Positions 52,637 through 60,797 of a stretch of DNA of 64,000 nt are shown in pieces. The first letter of the stretch is position 1. Each line of letters starts with the position of its first letter. Source of the stretch: Streptomyces avidinii (GTDB lineage Bacteria; Actinomycetota; Actinomycetes; Streptomycetales; Streptomycetaceae); NCBI RefSeq assembly GCF_014650695.1, contig NZ_BMVL01000003.1, positions 248,001-312,000 of the forward strand, read 5' to 3'. The notes beneath the pieces are model-generated. The model worked only from the letters and a program-made list of their open reading frames with translations, searched no databases and was not told the origin of the DNA. Both the position numbers and the translations under genes were made by a program.

Positions 52637-53305
52637 GTGATCCGGGTACTGCTGGTCGACGACGACGCGATCGTCCGGGCCGGGCTGCGCCTGATGCTGG
52701 GCGGCGCCCCGGACATCGAGCTGGTCGCGGAGGCCGCGGACGGGGCCGAGGTCCCCGAGCTGGTCGCCGCGCACGGGCCCGACCTGGTGCTGATGGACAT
52801 CCGGATGCCCGGAGTCGACGGGCTGGCCGCCACCGAGCGGCTGCGGGAGCGGCCGGACGCCCCGGAGGTGCTGGTCCTGACCACCTTCCACACCGACGCC
52901 CATGTCCTGCGGGCGCTGCGCGCCGGAGCGGCCGGTTTCCTCCTCAAGGACACCCCGCCGCAGGAGATCGTGGCGGCCATCCGGACGGTGACCGCGGGGG
53001 ACCCGGTGCTGTCCCCGGCCGTCACCCGCCGGCTCATCGACCGGGTGGCGGGCGACACGGGACAGGAGGCCCGCCGGGCCGCGGCCCGTGCGCGCCTCGC
53101 GCTGCTGGCCGGACGCGAGCGGGACGTGGCCCTGGCGGTCGGGCGGGGCCTGTCCAATGCGGAGATCGGACGGGAGCTCCACCTGGCCCTGCCCACGGTG
53201 AAGACCCACGTGTCCCGGATCCTGACCCGGCTCGACCTCAACAACCGGGTCCAGATCGCCCTGTTGGTCCACGACGCGAGCCTCCCGGAGAACGGAACGG
53301 CATAG
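52637..53305 (+). CDS. NarL/FixJ family response regulator
   Basis: A 222-residue regulator paired with the preceding sensor. Receiver domain (1-120): DDD acidic cluster near 8-10, phospho-acceptor D54 in LMDIRMPG, and K in LLKDTPP. LuxR-type HTH (about 155-215): GRERDVALAVGRGLSNAEIG and LPTVKTHVSRILTRLDLNNR. I use the GTG at 52637, where VIRVLLVDDD matches the family start; GGGGAGAGG lies upstream. An ATG at 52619 is possible. Confidence 0.9.
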   Translation: MIRVLLVDDDAIVRAGLRLMLGGAPDIELVAEAADGAEVPELVAAHGPDLVLMDIRMPGVDGLAATERLRERPDAPEVLVLTTFHTDAHVLRALRAGAAGFLLKDTPPQEIVAAIRTVTAGDPVLSPAVTRRLIDRVAGDTGQEARRAAARARLALLAGRERDVALAVGRGLSNAEIGRELHLALPTVKTHVSRILTRLDLNNRVQIALLVHDASLPENGTA

Positions 53306-53492
53306 TCCCCCTATGCGCGCAGGTCCGGCGCCCGCGCGTGCGGGGACGAGCGAAGAGCAGGCCGGCCGGGCGTGGCCGCGGCGGGCGCAGGCGTCCGGCC
53401 CGACGGCCGGCCGGGTGACGGGGCGCGTCGTGGGCGGGCCGCCGGGGGCGCTCCGCAGGGACACCGGCGGGGGAGAGTGAGACCCTGTCTGC

Positions 53493-55562
53493 ATGGGCCG
53501 TAGGGCGGAGGACCCCGCCGTCGACTGGCCGGCGCGGCCGGACACCAGCCTCGCGCTCAACCGCATGGGCACATTCGACTGGGACCTCGACAACGGGCGG
53601 ATGTATCTCGATCCCACCGCCCTGGAGGTCCTGGACCTGCCCCCGGACGAGTTCGACGGCACGCCCTCCGGGCTCCGGCGATGCTTCGTGCCCGGTGAGG
53701 AGGCACGGCTCGACACCCGGGTCGCGCAGGCGATCAAGGACGGCCGGAGCCACTACGGGGCCTACGTCCGCAGCCGCCGGCGCGACGGCTCGGCAGCCTG
53801 GACCCACATCCAGGGGCACATCCTGCGGGACCCGGGCGGTCGCCCGTACCGCGTGATCGGGATCCTCCGCGACGCCGCCCACGACCCCGGCGAGCCCGGC
53901 GCCGCCGGGGAGCAGATCGAGGGGCGCCGCCGGATGACCAACGTCGTCGAGCGGACCACCGCCATCCTCGCCCACGCCCGCACCGTGAACGACGTGACCG
54001 ACATCCTCAAGGACCCGCAGGCCCTCGGGCACCTCGGCGCGGTCAGCGTGATGCTGGGCGTCGTCGACGGCGGGCGCATCCACCTGGTCGCGGAGGGGCA
54101 GCTGGGCTCGTACGTGCCGGAGATCGAGTACACCCGGATCGATGCGCGACTGCCCATGAGCGAGGCCGTACGCACCATGCAGCCGGTCTTCCTCGTGTCG
54201 CGCGGGGAGTTCCAGCGGCGCTACCCGGAGCTGTGGCCGTACATCGAGCCCCTGTCCGTCCGCAGCGGCGTCTACCTGCCGCTGATCGCCCAGGGGCGGC
54301 CCGTCGGGGCGCTCGGGCTCCTCTACACGCGGGACGGCGATTTCACCGCCGAGGAGCGGAACCTGCTGATGGCACTCGGCAGCGGTGTCGCGCAGAGCCT
54401 CCAGCGCGCCATGCTCTTCGAACAGGAGCACGACCTTGCCGAGGGACTCCAGCGGGCCATGCTGCCCCGCAGGATCCCGGAGGTGCCGGGGGCCCTGATC
54501 GCCGTGCGGTACCGCTCCGCCCGGATGGGGCGGGACATCGGCGGCGACTGGTACGACGTGGTCCCGCTCGGCGACGGCCGGGTCGGGGTGATGATCGGCG
54601 ACGTCGAGGGCCACGACACGGACGCGGCGGCCGTCATGGGGCAGCTGCGCATCGTGATGCGTGCCTACATCGTGGAGGGCCACACCCCCGGGGCGGCGAT
54701 GGCACGGGCCTCCGCCTTCCTGCGCGAACTGGAGACGGAACGGTTCGCCACCTGCACCTACGCCGAGGTGGACCTGACCACCGGGATGGCCCGGATGGTC
54801 CGCGCCGGGCATCTCGACCCGGTCGTGCGGCGCGGTGACGGCAGCGTCCACCGGGTCCAGGTGGCCGGCGGGCTGCCGCTCGGCCTGCCGCCCCGTGAAC
54901 AGGCCGGCACCGGCTCCGGCTATCCCGTCACCAGCCTCGAACTGCACCCCGGGGACACCCTGCTGCTGTGCACCGACGGCCTGATCGAACGCCCCGGTGC
55001 GGAACGGGACTCCGGCATGCGGGAACTCATGGCGGCGGTCCACAGCGGCCCGATCGACGTGGAGGAACTCGCCGACGTGCTGTGCGACCTGGTCGGGGAC
55101 TCGGGCGGCGGGGACGACATGGCCCTGCTCGTACTGCGCCGCCGCGGCACACCCGTCGCGCGCGGTGGCGGCCCGCTGAACCATCGCCTGGAACCGGGCG
55201 ACGCCACGGCCCCGGCGCTGGCCCGGCACCTGATCCGGGCGGCCGTCTCCGCCTGGGGGGCGCGGCACCGGGCCGACGAGATCGAACTGGCGGCGGACGA
55301 GCTGATGACCAACGCCCTGGTCCACACGGAAGGCGGTGGACACGTCCGCATGAGGCTCACGGCGCAGGGGCGGATCCGGGTCGAGGTCGAGGACACCAGC
55401 AGTGCCCTGCCGAGGCGGCGCGAGGCCGGTGACTGGGCGGTGTCGGGGCGCGGGCTGATGCTGGTGGAGCGGCTCTCGGACGAGTGGGGCGTGGAGCCCC
55501 GGGGCGGCGGGAAGTGCGTGTGGTGCGAGTTCGTCCTGGCCGCTCCGGAGGGCGACGGCTGA
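53493..55562 (+). CDS. PAS-GAF-PP2C phosphatase with HATPase domain (RsbU/SpoIIE type)
   Basis: A 689-residue signalling protein with four domains: PAS (about 15-130), GAF (about 150-310), SpoIIE/PP2C phosphatase (about 330-545; GGDWYDVV and IGDVEGHDTDAA metal-binding motifs, CTDGLIERP, GDDMALLVLR) and a C-terminal GHKL ATPase (about 555-685; ADELMTNALVHT). The combination would let one protein dephosphorylate an anti-anti-sigma factor and act as an anti-sigma or kinase module itself. It lies 187 bp after the two-component genes on the same strand. No STAS or sigma gene is adjacent. Confidence 0.9.
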   Translation: MGRRAEDPAVDWPARPDTSLALNRMGTFDWDLDNGRMYLDPTALEVLDLPPDEFDGTPSGLRRCFVPGEEARLDTRVAQAIKDGRSHYGAYVRSRRRDGSAAWTHIQGHILRDPGGRPYRVIGILRDAAHDPGEPGAAGEQIEGRRRMTNVVERTTAILAHARTVNDVTDILKDPQALGHLGAVSVMLGVVDGGRIHLVAEGQLGSYVPEIEYTRIDARLPMSEAVRTMQPVFLVSRGEFQRRYPELWPYIEPLSVRSGVYLPLIAQGRPVGALGLLYTRDGDFTAEERNLLMALGSGVAQSLQRAMLFEQEHDLAEGLQRAMLPRRIPEVPGALIAVRYRSARMGRDIGGDWYDVVPLGDGRVGVMIGDVEGHDTDAAAVMGQLRIVMRAYIVEGHTPGAAMARASAFLRELETERFATCTYAEVDLTTGMARMVRAGHLDPVVRRGDGSVHRVQVAGGLPLGLPPREQAGTGSGYPVTSLELHPGDTLLLCTDGLIERPGAERDSGMRELMAAVHSGPIDVEELADVLCDLVGDSGGGDDMALLVLRRRGTPVARGGGPLNHRLEPGDATAPALARHLIRAAVSAWGARHRADEIELAADELMTNALVHTEGGGHVRMRLTAQGRIRVEVEDTSSALPRRREAGDWAVSGRGLMLVERLSDEWGVEPRGGGKCVWCEFVLAAPEGDG

Positions 55563-55576
55563 GGACCGGCCGGCCG

Positions 55577-55631
55577 GAGCGGCCCGGGGGCCCGGGACCC
55601 GGTCTCCCGGCCCCCGGCCCCCGGGCCGCTC
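55577..55631. terminator. Bidirectional terminator with 16-bp perfect stem
   Basis: The 16-base arm at 55577-55592 (starts GAGCGG) pairs exactly with 55616-55631, and the 23-base loop has its own short stem (CGGGA/TCCCG). The right arm includes part of the stop codon of the convergent mod fusion gene. It lies between the PP2C phosphatase gene and the mod fusion gene. Confidence 0.82.
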
Positions 55632-57609
55632 AGAGGCGTACGAGGGTGACCTCGGTGGCCTTCACGCTCGTCCACACCCGGGCGCCGTCCACGATGCCCA
55701 GCTCGGCCGCGGCCTCGGGGGTGATCTCGGCGACCAGGTCGGGGGCCTCGTCCGAGGCGATCAGTACGCGCAGCCGGCTGCCGACCGCGGTGATCTCCCG
55801 CACGGTGCCGGGCCAGACGTTGCGGGGGCTGCCCCCCGGGCGGTCCCGGTGCACCGACACCGCCTCCGGAGCGATGATCGCCAGTGCCGGCGCCCCCTCG
55901 GGCAGGGCCTCGGCGGCCACCAGCCGGCCTCCGGTCGAGAGGGCGAGCCCGTCGGCGGACGCGATGCCCGGCCAGGCGTTGCGTCCCAGCATGCGGGCCA
56001 CCCACGGGGAACGCGGATGCCGGGTCACCTCGGCGGGCGGCGCGTCCTGCAGGGCGCGCCCGTCGGCCAGTACGAGGACCCGGTCGGCCAGTGACACGGC
56101 CTCGACGGGGTCGTGGGTGACGATCAGGCACACTCCGCCGAAGCCGGCCAGGTGCGTGCGCAGGGTGTGGCGGACCCGGGCCCGGGTGGTCTGGTCGAGC
56201 GCGGCCAGCGGCTCGTCCAGCAGCAGCAGGCGGGGGCGGGCGGCCAGCGCCCGGGCGAGGGCCACCCGCTGGGCCTGGCCACCGGAGAGCTGGGCGGGTC
56301 GGCGGCCGGCGAGGTGCAGCACGCCGAGCCGGTTCAGCCAGGCCCGGGCCTCGCGGCGGGCCTCGCCGCGCGGCACCCCGCGGGCGCGCAGCCCGTACGC
56401 GGTGTTGGCGACGGCGGTCAGGTGCGGGAACAGCGCCCCGTCCTGCGGGACCCAGGCCACCTGCCGCTTGTGCGGGGGCAGGGCGGTGACGTCGATATCG
56501 CCGAGCCGCAGTTCGGCGTGGGCGCGCGGGGTGAGGCCGAGGAGGGCGCGCAGCAGGGTGGTCTTGCCGGCGCCGTTCTCGCCGACGACGGCGATGGTGG
56601 TGCCGGGTGCGGCGTCGAGGGTGAGCTCGTTGAAGCCGGTGACGACGGCGTGCAGGGGCCAGTGGCCGCCGCCCTCCGGCCGGGCGGTGCCGTCGGCGCC
56701 GGCGGCAGGGCCGGGATCCGGGGCGGTCGGCTCCTCCGGGACCGGCGGCGCCACCGAGGCCTCCCGGACCACCGGCGTGCCCGTCCAGCGTCCGCGCAGG
56801 GCGATCAGTACGCCCATGGCGATCGCCAGGAGCAGCAGCGAGACGGAGGTGGCGGCCTCGGGCTTGTCCTGGAGCAGCAGGTACACCTGGAGCGGCAGGG
56901 TCTGGGTGGTGCCGGGCAGGTTCCCGGCGAAGGTGATGGTCGCGCCGAACTCGCCCAGCGCGCGGGCCCAGGTCAGCGCCGCACCGGCGACCAGGCCGGG
57001 GGCCACCATGGGCAGGGTCACGGTGAAGAACACCCGGACGGGCGAGGCGCCGAGCGAGGCGGCGGTCTCCTCGTAGCTCTGCCTGAGCCCGCCGAGGGCG
57101 CCTTCGAGGCTGATCACCAGGAACGGCATGGCGACGAACGTGGCTGCGACGACCGCGCCCGAGGTGTGGAACGGCAGGGTGATCCCGAAGGTGGCCTCCA
57201 GCCAGGGCCCGAGCAGTCCGCGCCGGCCGAAGCCGAGCAGCAGGGCGACACCGCCGACGGTCGGCGGCAGCACCATCGGGAGCAGGACGAGCGAGCGGAC
57301 CAGGGCCTTGCCCTTGAACTCGACGCGGGCCAGCAGCCAGGCGAGCGGTACGCCGAGGAGCAGGGAGAGCACGAGGGCCCACAGGGAGACGAACAGCGAG
57401 AGCTTCAGGGCCTCGACCACGCCGGGGCTGCTGAGGTGGGCGCCGAGTTCGCCCCACTGGGTGCGGACGAGGATGCCGATGAGGGGCAGCAGCAGGAACG
57501 CGACGGCGAGCAGCGCGGGGAGCGCCAGGGCCAGCGGGGGTTGGGTGCTGGTGCCGGTGCCGGGGCGCGTGCGCGTGCGCTTGCCGGGCCGGGTGCGGAG
57601 TGTGCTCAT
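55630..57609 (-). CDS. modBC: Molybdate ABC transporter permease/ATPase fusion (ModB-ModC)
   Basis: A 659-residue fusion of two transporter parts. Residues about 25-275 are a ModB-type permease with five or six helices and the EAA loop (EETAASLGASPVRVFF). A Pro/Ala linker (about 277-315) follows. The ABC ATPase has Walker A GENGAGKTT near 340, LSGGQAQRVALARAL, and LLLLDEPLAALD. A C-terminal TOBE domain (about 595-655) probably senses molybdate. The binding-protein gene modA lies upstream with a stem-loop in the gap. It would import molybdate. Confidence 0.93.
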   Translation of the reverse strand: MSTLRTRPGKRTRTRPGTGTSTQPPLALALPALLAVAFLLLPLIGILVRTQWGELGAHLSSPGVVEALKLSLFVSLWALVLSLLLGVPLAWLLARVEFKGKALVRSLVLLPMVLPPTVGGVALLLGFGRRGLLGPWLEATFGITLPFHTSGAVVAATFVAMPFLVISLEGALGGLRQSYEETAASLGASPVRVFFTVTLPMVAPGLVAGAALTWARALGEFGATITFAGNLPGTTQTLPLQVYLLLQDKPEAATSVSLLLLAIAMGVLIALRGRWTGTPVVREASVAPPVPEEPTAPDPGPAAGADGTARPEGGGHWPLHAVVTGFNELTLDAAPGTTIAVVGENGAGKTTLLRALLGLTPRAHAELRLGDIDVTALPPHKRQVAWVPQDGALFPHLTAVANTAYGLRARGVPRGEARREARAWLNRLGVLHLAGRRPAQLSGGQAQRVALARALAARPRLLLLDEPLAALDQTTRARVRHTLRTHLAGFGGVCLIVTHDPVEAVSLADRVLVLADGRALQDAPPAEVTRHPRSPWVARMLGRNAWPGIASADGLALSTGGRLVAAEALPEGAPALAIIAPEAVSVHRDRPGGSPRNVWPGTVREITAVGSRLRVLIASDEAPDLVAEITPEAAAELGIVDGARVWTSVKATEVTLVRL

Positions 57610-57694
57610 GAGGTTCCTGGCTGGGGGTGTCGGCTGCGGGGAAGCGTATGCGGCGGTCGCAGGATCCGGGTGCGCGTGCGCGAAAACGCGCGGA

Positions 57695-57727
57695 GGGGCT
57701 GCCTGTCCCCCCGGTTCAGGCAGCCCC
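57695..57727. terminator. Stem-loop between modA and modBC
   Basis: GGGGCTGCCTG (57695-57705) pairs exactly with 57717-57727 across an 11-base loop. It lies 32 bp after the modA stop, upstream of modBC. A weaker hairpin with an AAAA loop (57678-57691) follows. A partial terminator here would favour modA over modBC expression. Confidence 0.65.
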
Positions 57728-57758
57728 GAGCGCGTCCGGCCGCGGCCGGTGGTGGCGG

Positions 57759-58547
57759 TTACGCCTTCTGGAAGCCCGCGTACTGGAGGATCTTCTGCGC
57801 CTCGGGGGTGCTCAGCCAGGTGACGAACGCGGCCGCGGCCTCGGCGTTCTTGGACGCCTTCAGGGTGGCCGCCGGGTAGGAGGCCACGGCGTTCTGGTCG
57901 TCCGGGATGTCCACCGTGACGACCTTGTCGCCGGACTTGGCGGAGTCGGTCTTGTAGACGAGGCCGGCGTCGGCCTCGCCCAGCTCGACCTTGCTCAGCA
58001 CGGCACGGACGTTGGGCTCCTGGGAGACCGGCTTCACCTCGATCTTCTGGGCGTCGAGGATCTGCTTGCTGTAGCGGCCGACCGGGACCTCGGGCGCGGC
58101 GAGCACGACCTTGATCTCGGTGTCGGCGAGGTCCTTGAGCTCGTCGATCTTGAACGGGTTGGCCTTGCCGGCCGCGATGACCAGGCGGTTCTTGGCGATG
58201 ACCGTGGCGTCGCCGGTCTCGGCCTTCAGTCCGTCCATCGTCTTGGTGTCCGCGGTGACCAGCGCGTCGGCCGGGGCGCCCTGCTTGACCTGGGCCGCCA
58301 GCTCCTGCGACCCGGCGAAGGAGAAGGTGATCTTCGTGCCGGGGTGCGTCTTCTCGTACTCCGCACCCGCGGTCTTGAAGACGTCGGTGAGGGAGGAGGC
58401 CGCGAGGACCGTGAGGTTCACGGCCTTCGGGGTGGGAGCGGCGTCGGCGGCGGGCTTGTCGTCGCCCTTGCCGCAGGCGGCCAGCGGCACGAGCAGGGCG
58501 GTCAGCGCGACGGTGGCGGTACGGCGACGGATCCTGGTCGCAGACAT
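57759..58547 (-). CDS. modA: Molybdate-binding lipoprotein ModA
   Basis: A 262-residue substrate-binding lipoprotein. The signal peptide ends in the lipobox LAAC with C25 lipidated. The mature part has VLAASSLTDVFK, FSFAGSQELAAQV and TADTKTMDGL, then PEVPVGRYSKQIL and VYKTDSA, the ModA signatures that bind molybdate or tungstate. GGAG lies about nine bases before the ATG. It leads the mod transport operon, with the fused ModB-ModC downstream and the Mop regulator upstream. Confidence 0.95.
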   Translation of the reverse strand: MSATRIRRRTATVALTALLVPLAACGKGDDKPAADAAPTPKAVNLTVLAASSLTDVFKTAGAEYEKTHPGTKITFSFAGSQELAAQVKQGAPADALVTADTKTMDGLKAETGDATVIAKNRLVIAAGKANPFKIDELKDLADTEIKVVLAAPEVPVGRYSKQILDAQKIEVKPVSQEPNVRAVLSKVELGEADAGLVYKTDSAKSGDKVVTVDIPDDQNAVASYPAATLKASKNAEAAAAFVTWLSTPEAQKILQYAGFQKA

Positions 58548-58676
58548 GAGCAGGTGCTCCTCGGTCGGGTCGGCGGCCGGGCTGGTGCCGGACGCGTGGT
58601 GGTGACCCGCGCCGGTGACGGGCGGAGCGGGTGGGGACGTTCGGTGACGCTGAGCGGGGTGGTGCGGGGACCGCGG

Positions 58677-58697
58677 GGACGGCGGGCCGCGCCGTCC
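58677..58697. terminator. Short stem-loop after the Mop regulator gene
   Basis: GGACGGC and its exact complement flank a 7-base G/C-rich loop directly after the stop codon (58701) of the minus-strand regulator gene. It may end that transcript before modA. Confidence 0.5.
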
Positions 58698-58700
58698 GGA

Positions 58701-59096
58701 TCAGGTGCGGTCGATGTGCACGCCGGTGGACTTCACGTGGGCGGTGGCCTGCATGCCGACCTCCAGCCCGAGCTCCTCGACGGCCTCACGGGTGAGGAGG
58801 GAGACCAGGCGGTGGGGACCTGCCTGGATCTCGACCTGGGCGGCCACGTCGCCCAGCTTGACGGCGGTGACGATGCCGGGGAAGGCATTGCGTGCCGAGG
58901 TGCAGGGCTCCCCGTCCTCGAGGTGGGCGCCCTGGCCCACTTCGACGGAGAAGACGGCCAGGTCGCGTCCGTTGATCAGGCGTCGGCCGCCTTCGTCGCG
59001 ATGGGTCACGACCCGGCCGGCGTCGGCCCAGCGGCGCGCCGTGTCCGGGCTGACGCCCAGCAGACGCGCTGCCTGTCCGATGGTGTAGGACTGCAT
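58701..59096 (-). CDS. HTH-TOBE molybdate-responsive regulator (Mop domain)
   Basis: A 131-residue protein. An excisionase/MerR-like helix-turn-helix (about 2-50, TIGQAARLLGVSPDTARRWADAGRV) is joined to one TOBE/Mop domain (about 63-131, SARNAFPGIVTAVKLGDVAAQVEI) that binds molybdate oxyanions. It is thus a compact molybdate-responsive regulator, likely controlling the mod genes just downstream. TACGTT (minus strand, 59104-59109) ends seven bases before the ATG, with TTGCAA 18 bp further up, a good leaderless promoter. A 10-bp inverted repeat lies upstream. Confidence 0.88.
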   Translation of the reverse strand: MQSYTIGQAARLLGVSPDTARRWADAGRVVTHRDEGGRRLINGRDLAVFSVEVGQGAHLEDGEPCTSARNAFPGIVTAVKLGDVAAQVEIQAGPHRLVSLLTREAVEELGLEVGMQATAHVKSTGVHIDRT

Positions 59097-59103
59097 GGGC
59101 GAC

Positions 59104-59133
59104 AACGTAGGGCCAGAAGTGGCGCATTTGCAA
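59104..59133 (-). promoter_or_regulatory. Promoter of the molybdate regulator gene
   Basis: On the minus strand TTGCAA (about 59128-59133) and TACGTT (59104-59109) are separated by 18 bp. TACGTT ends seven bases before the ATG at 59096, so transcription would begin at or next to the start codon. Confidence 0.6.
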
Positions 59134-59153
59134 TTCTCTTGGGCTGATCTCCA

Positions 59154-59186
59154 TGGCAGATGCCGCATCCCTTGGTGCATCTGCCA
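59154..59186. promoter_or_regulatory. Perfect 10-bp inverted repeat between regulator and S4 genes
   Basis: TGGCAGATGC (59154-59163) and its exact complement (59177-59186) are separated by 13 bp. It lies upstream of the -35 box of the molybdate regulator gene and about 33 bp before the -10 box of the divergent S4-domain gene. It is a plausible operator for either gene; alternatively a hairpin. Confidence 0.55.
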
Positions 59187-59230
59187 AAACTCGTTCCGCT
59201 CCCGGGTGACCGCCTCGATAGAGTCGGGGC

Positions 59231-59617
59231 ATGGCTGAAGAGGTAACGGAAACGGGCACCGTGCGGGTGGACGCATGGATGTGGTCCGTGCGCCTGACCA
59301 AGACCCGCTCGATCGCGGCGACCGCCTGCCGGGCGGGTCACGTGAAGGTCAACGGGGAGCGCGCCAAGCCCGCGCAGGCGGTGCGCGCGGGCGACGAGGT
59401 ACGGCTCTTCCACGCGGGGCGCGAGCGGATCGTCGTCGTCAAGCGGCCCGTGTCCAAGCGGGTGGGCGCCCCCGTGGCCGCCGAATGCCTGATCGACAAC
59501 AGCCCGCCGCCGCCGACCCCCGTGGAGGCTGCCGTCGTCGGCATCCGCGACCGGGGCGCGGGCCGCCCGACGAAGCGCGAACGCCGCGAGATCGAATCCC
59601 TCCGCGGCCGCCCGTAG
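59231..59617 (+). CDS. S4 domain RNA-binding protein (HslR/Hsp15-like)
   Basis: A 128-residue protein with an S4 RNA-binding domain (about 12-60, VRVDAWMWSVRLTKTRSIAATACRAGHVKVNG is its core) and a basic C-terminal tail. The family includes Hsp15, which binds stalled 50S subunits carrying nascent chains. TAGAGT (59219-59224) ends six bases before the ATG, so it is probably leaderless. A tandem palindromic repeat array follows the stop. Confidence 0.85.
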   Translation: MAEEVTETGTVRVDAWMWSVRLTKTRSIAATACRAGHVKVNGERAKPAQAVRAGDEVRLFHAGRERIVVVKRPVSKRVGAPVAAECLIDNSPPPPTPVEAAVVGIRDRGAGRPTKRERREIESLRGRP

Positions 59618-59622
59618 GCGGC

Positions 59623-59702
59623 GCTGCGGCCCCGCAGGGCTGCGGCCCCGCAGGGCTGCGGCCCCGCAGGGCTGCGGCCCCGCAGGGCTGCGGCCCCGCG
59701 GG
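59623..59702. repeat. Five tandem copies of a 16-bp palindrome-containing unit
   Basis: GCTGCGGCCCCGCAGG is repeated five times with one substitution in the last copy. Each unit contains CTGCGG-CC-CCGCAG, so each can form a hairpin. The array starts six bases after the stop of the S4 gene and ends directly before the stop of dhaM, a convergent neighbour. It may work as a multi-hairpin terminator. Confidence 0.88.
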
Positions 59703-59703
59703 G

Positions 59704-60135
59704 TCAGGCCTTGCGGTAGGCGTACGCCTCGGCGGCGGCCGCCGCGACCGCCGCCAGGGGGGCTCCCGCGGAGGCGGTCACCACCGCCGCCACCGCGCCC
59801 TCGACGAACGGTGCGTCCAGCAGCGCGGATCCCGGCGGGAGTTCGTCCTCCATCAGCAGGGCCTTCACCGTCAGCACCGAGCTCCCCAGGTCGGCCAGCA
59901 GGGCCACTCCGGCGCCCCGGTCCACCTCCCTGGCGGCCGCGACGATCCGCTCCGAGCTGGTGCCGAGCCCGCCGAGGGCCGTACCGCCCGCCGCGGCCAC
60001 CGGGGCCACGGGTCCGCCGGCCGCCAGCTCGCGGGCCAGCTCGGCCACCGACTCCGCGACCGGCGCGCTGTGCGACACCAGCACGATGCCCACCAGGGCG
60101 TTGCCGGAGTCGGGGCCCTCCTGTCCGGCCGTCAT
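59704..60135 (-). CDS. dhaM: PTS-dependent dihydroxyacetone kinase phosphotransferase subunit DhaM
   Basis: A 143-residue EIIA-Man-type domain with the phosphorylatable H22 in LVSHS and GTSSERIVAA and LADLGSSVLT further on. It would pass phosphate from HPr to DhaL-bound ADP. Unlike E. coli DhaM (EIIA-HPr-EI-like) it has only the EIIA domain, as is common in actinobacteria, so it depends on the general PTS. Its ATG overlaps the dhaL stop (ATGA). Last gene of dhaKLM. Confidence 0.93.
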   Translation of the reverse strand: MTAGQEGPDSGNALVGIVLVSHSAPVAESVAELARELAAGGPVAPVAAAGGTALGGLGTSSERIVAAAREVDRGAGVALLADLGSSVLTVKALLMEDELPPGSALLDAPFVEGAVAAVVTASAGAPLAAVAAAAAEAYAYRKA

Positions 60136-60746
60136 CGCGCGCCCTCCGGCTCCGCCACGTCCGCCAGCGCGCCCAGCAACAGCGCCGACGAGGTCGCCCC
60201 CGGATCCTGGTGGCCGATGCTCCGTTCGCCCAGATAGCTGGCCCGTCCCTTGCGGGCCCGCATCGGCACCGTCGCGAGCGCCCCGTTCTCCGCCGCGACA
60301 CGGGCCGCCCGGTACGAGGTACCCAGGGCGGCCACCCCCGGCTCCAGCGCGTCCAGCATCGTCTTGTCCCCCGGCGCCGCGCCGCCCAGTTGCGCCACCG
60401 CGTCGACCCCCGCGGCCAGCGCCGCGCGCAACTCCGCGTCGGATACCTCATCGGACTCGCCGAGCGCCTTGCCCGTGCGCCGCAGCAGTGTCCCGTACAG
60501 CGGACCCGACGCCCCGCCGACCGTGGAGATCAGCGTCCTCCCGGCCAGCTGGAGCACCTCGCCCGGGGCCGCCGTCGGGGGCTGAGCCCCCAGGGCGGCG
60601 ACCACGGCCGTGAAGCCGCGCAGCAGATTGCTCCCGTGGTCGGCGTCCCCGATGGGCGAGTCGAGCTCGGTCAGCCGGTCCGCCTCGCGCTCCACCGAGG
60701 CCGCGACGGCCGCCATCCAGTGTCGGAAGAAGTCTGCGTCACGCAC
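60132..60746 (-). CDS. dhaL: Dihydroxyacetone kinase subunit DhaL
   Basis: A 204-residue ADP-binding subunit. The magnesium-binding Asp triad is visible as D29, D34 and D36 in DSPIGDADHGSN, matching E. coli D30/D35/D37. GGASGPLYGTLL and the C-terminal GHQDPGATSSALLL are family landmarks. Bound ADP is rephosphorylated by DhaM and used by DhaK. The gene is coupled to dhaM by ATGA overlap and lies 51 bp after dhaK. Confidence 0.95.
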   Translation of the reverse strand: MRDADFFRHWMAAVAASVEREADRLTELDSPIGDADHGSNLLRGFTAVVAALGAQPPTAAPGEVLQLAGRTLISTVGGASGPLYGTLLRRTGKALGESDEVSDAELRAALAAGVDAVAQLGGAAPGDKTMLDALEPGVAALGTSYRAARVAAENGALATVPMRARKGRASYLGERSIGHQDPGATSSALLLGALADVAEPEGAR

Positions 60747-60797
60747 TGGTTCTCCTCGCCTCGCACCTGTCCGGACGGTCCCACCGACACCATACGT

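Noticed and set aside
58548..58700. Molybdenum cofactor riboswitch upstream of modA
   Set aside because: The region has only G/C-rich short stems; I could not recognise the conserved Moco element.
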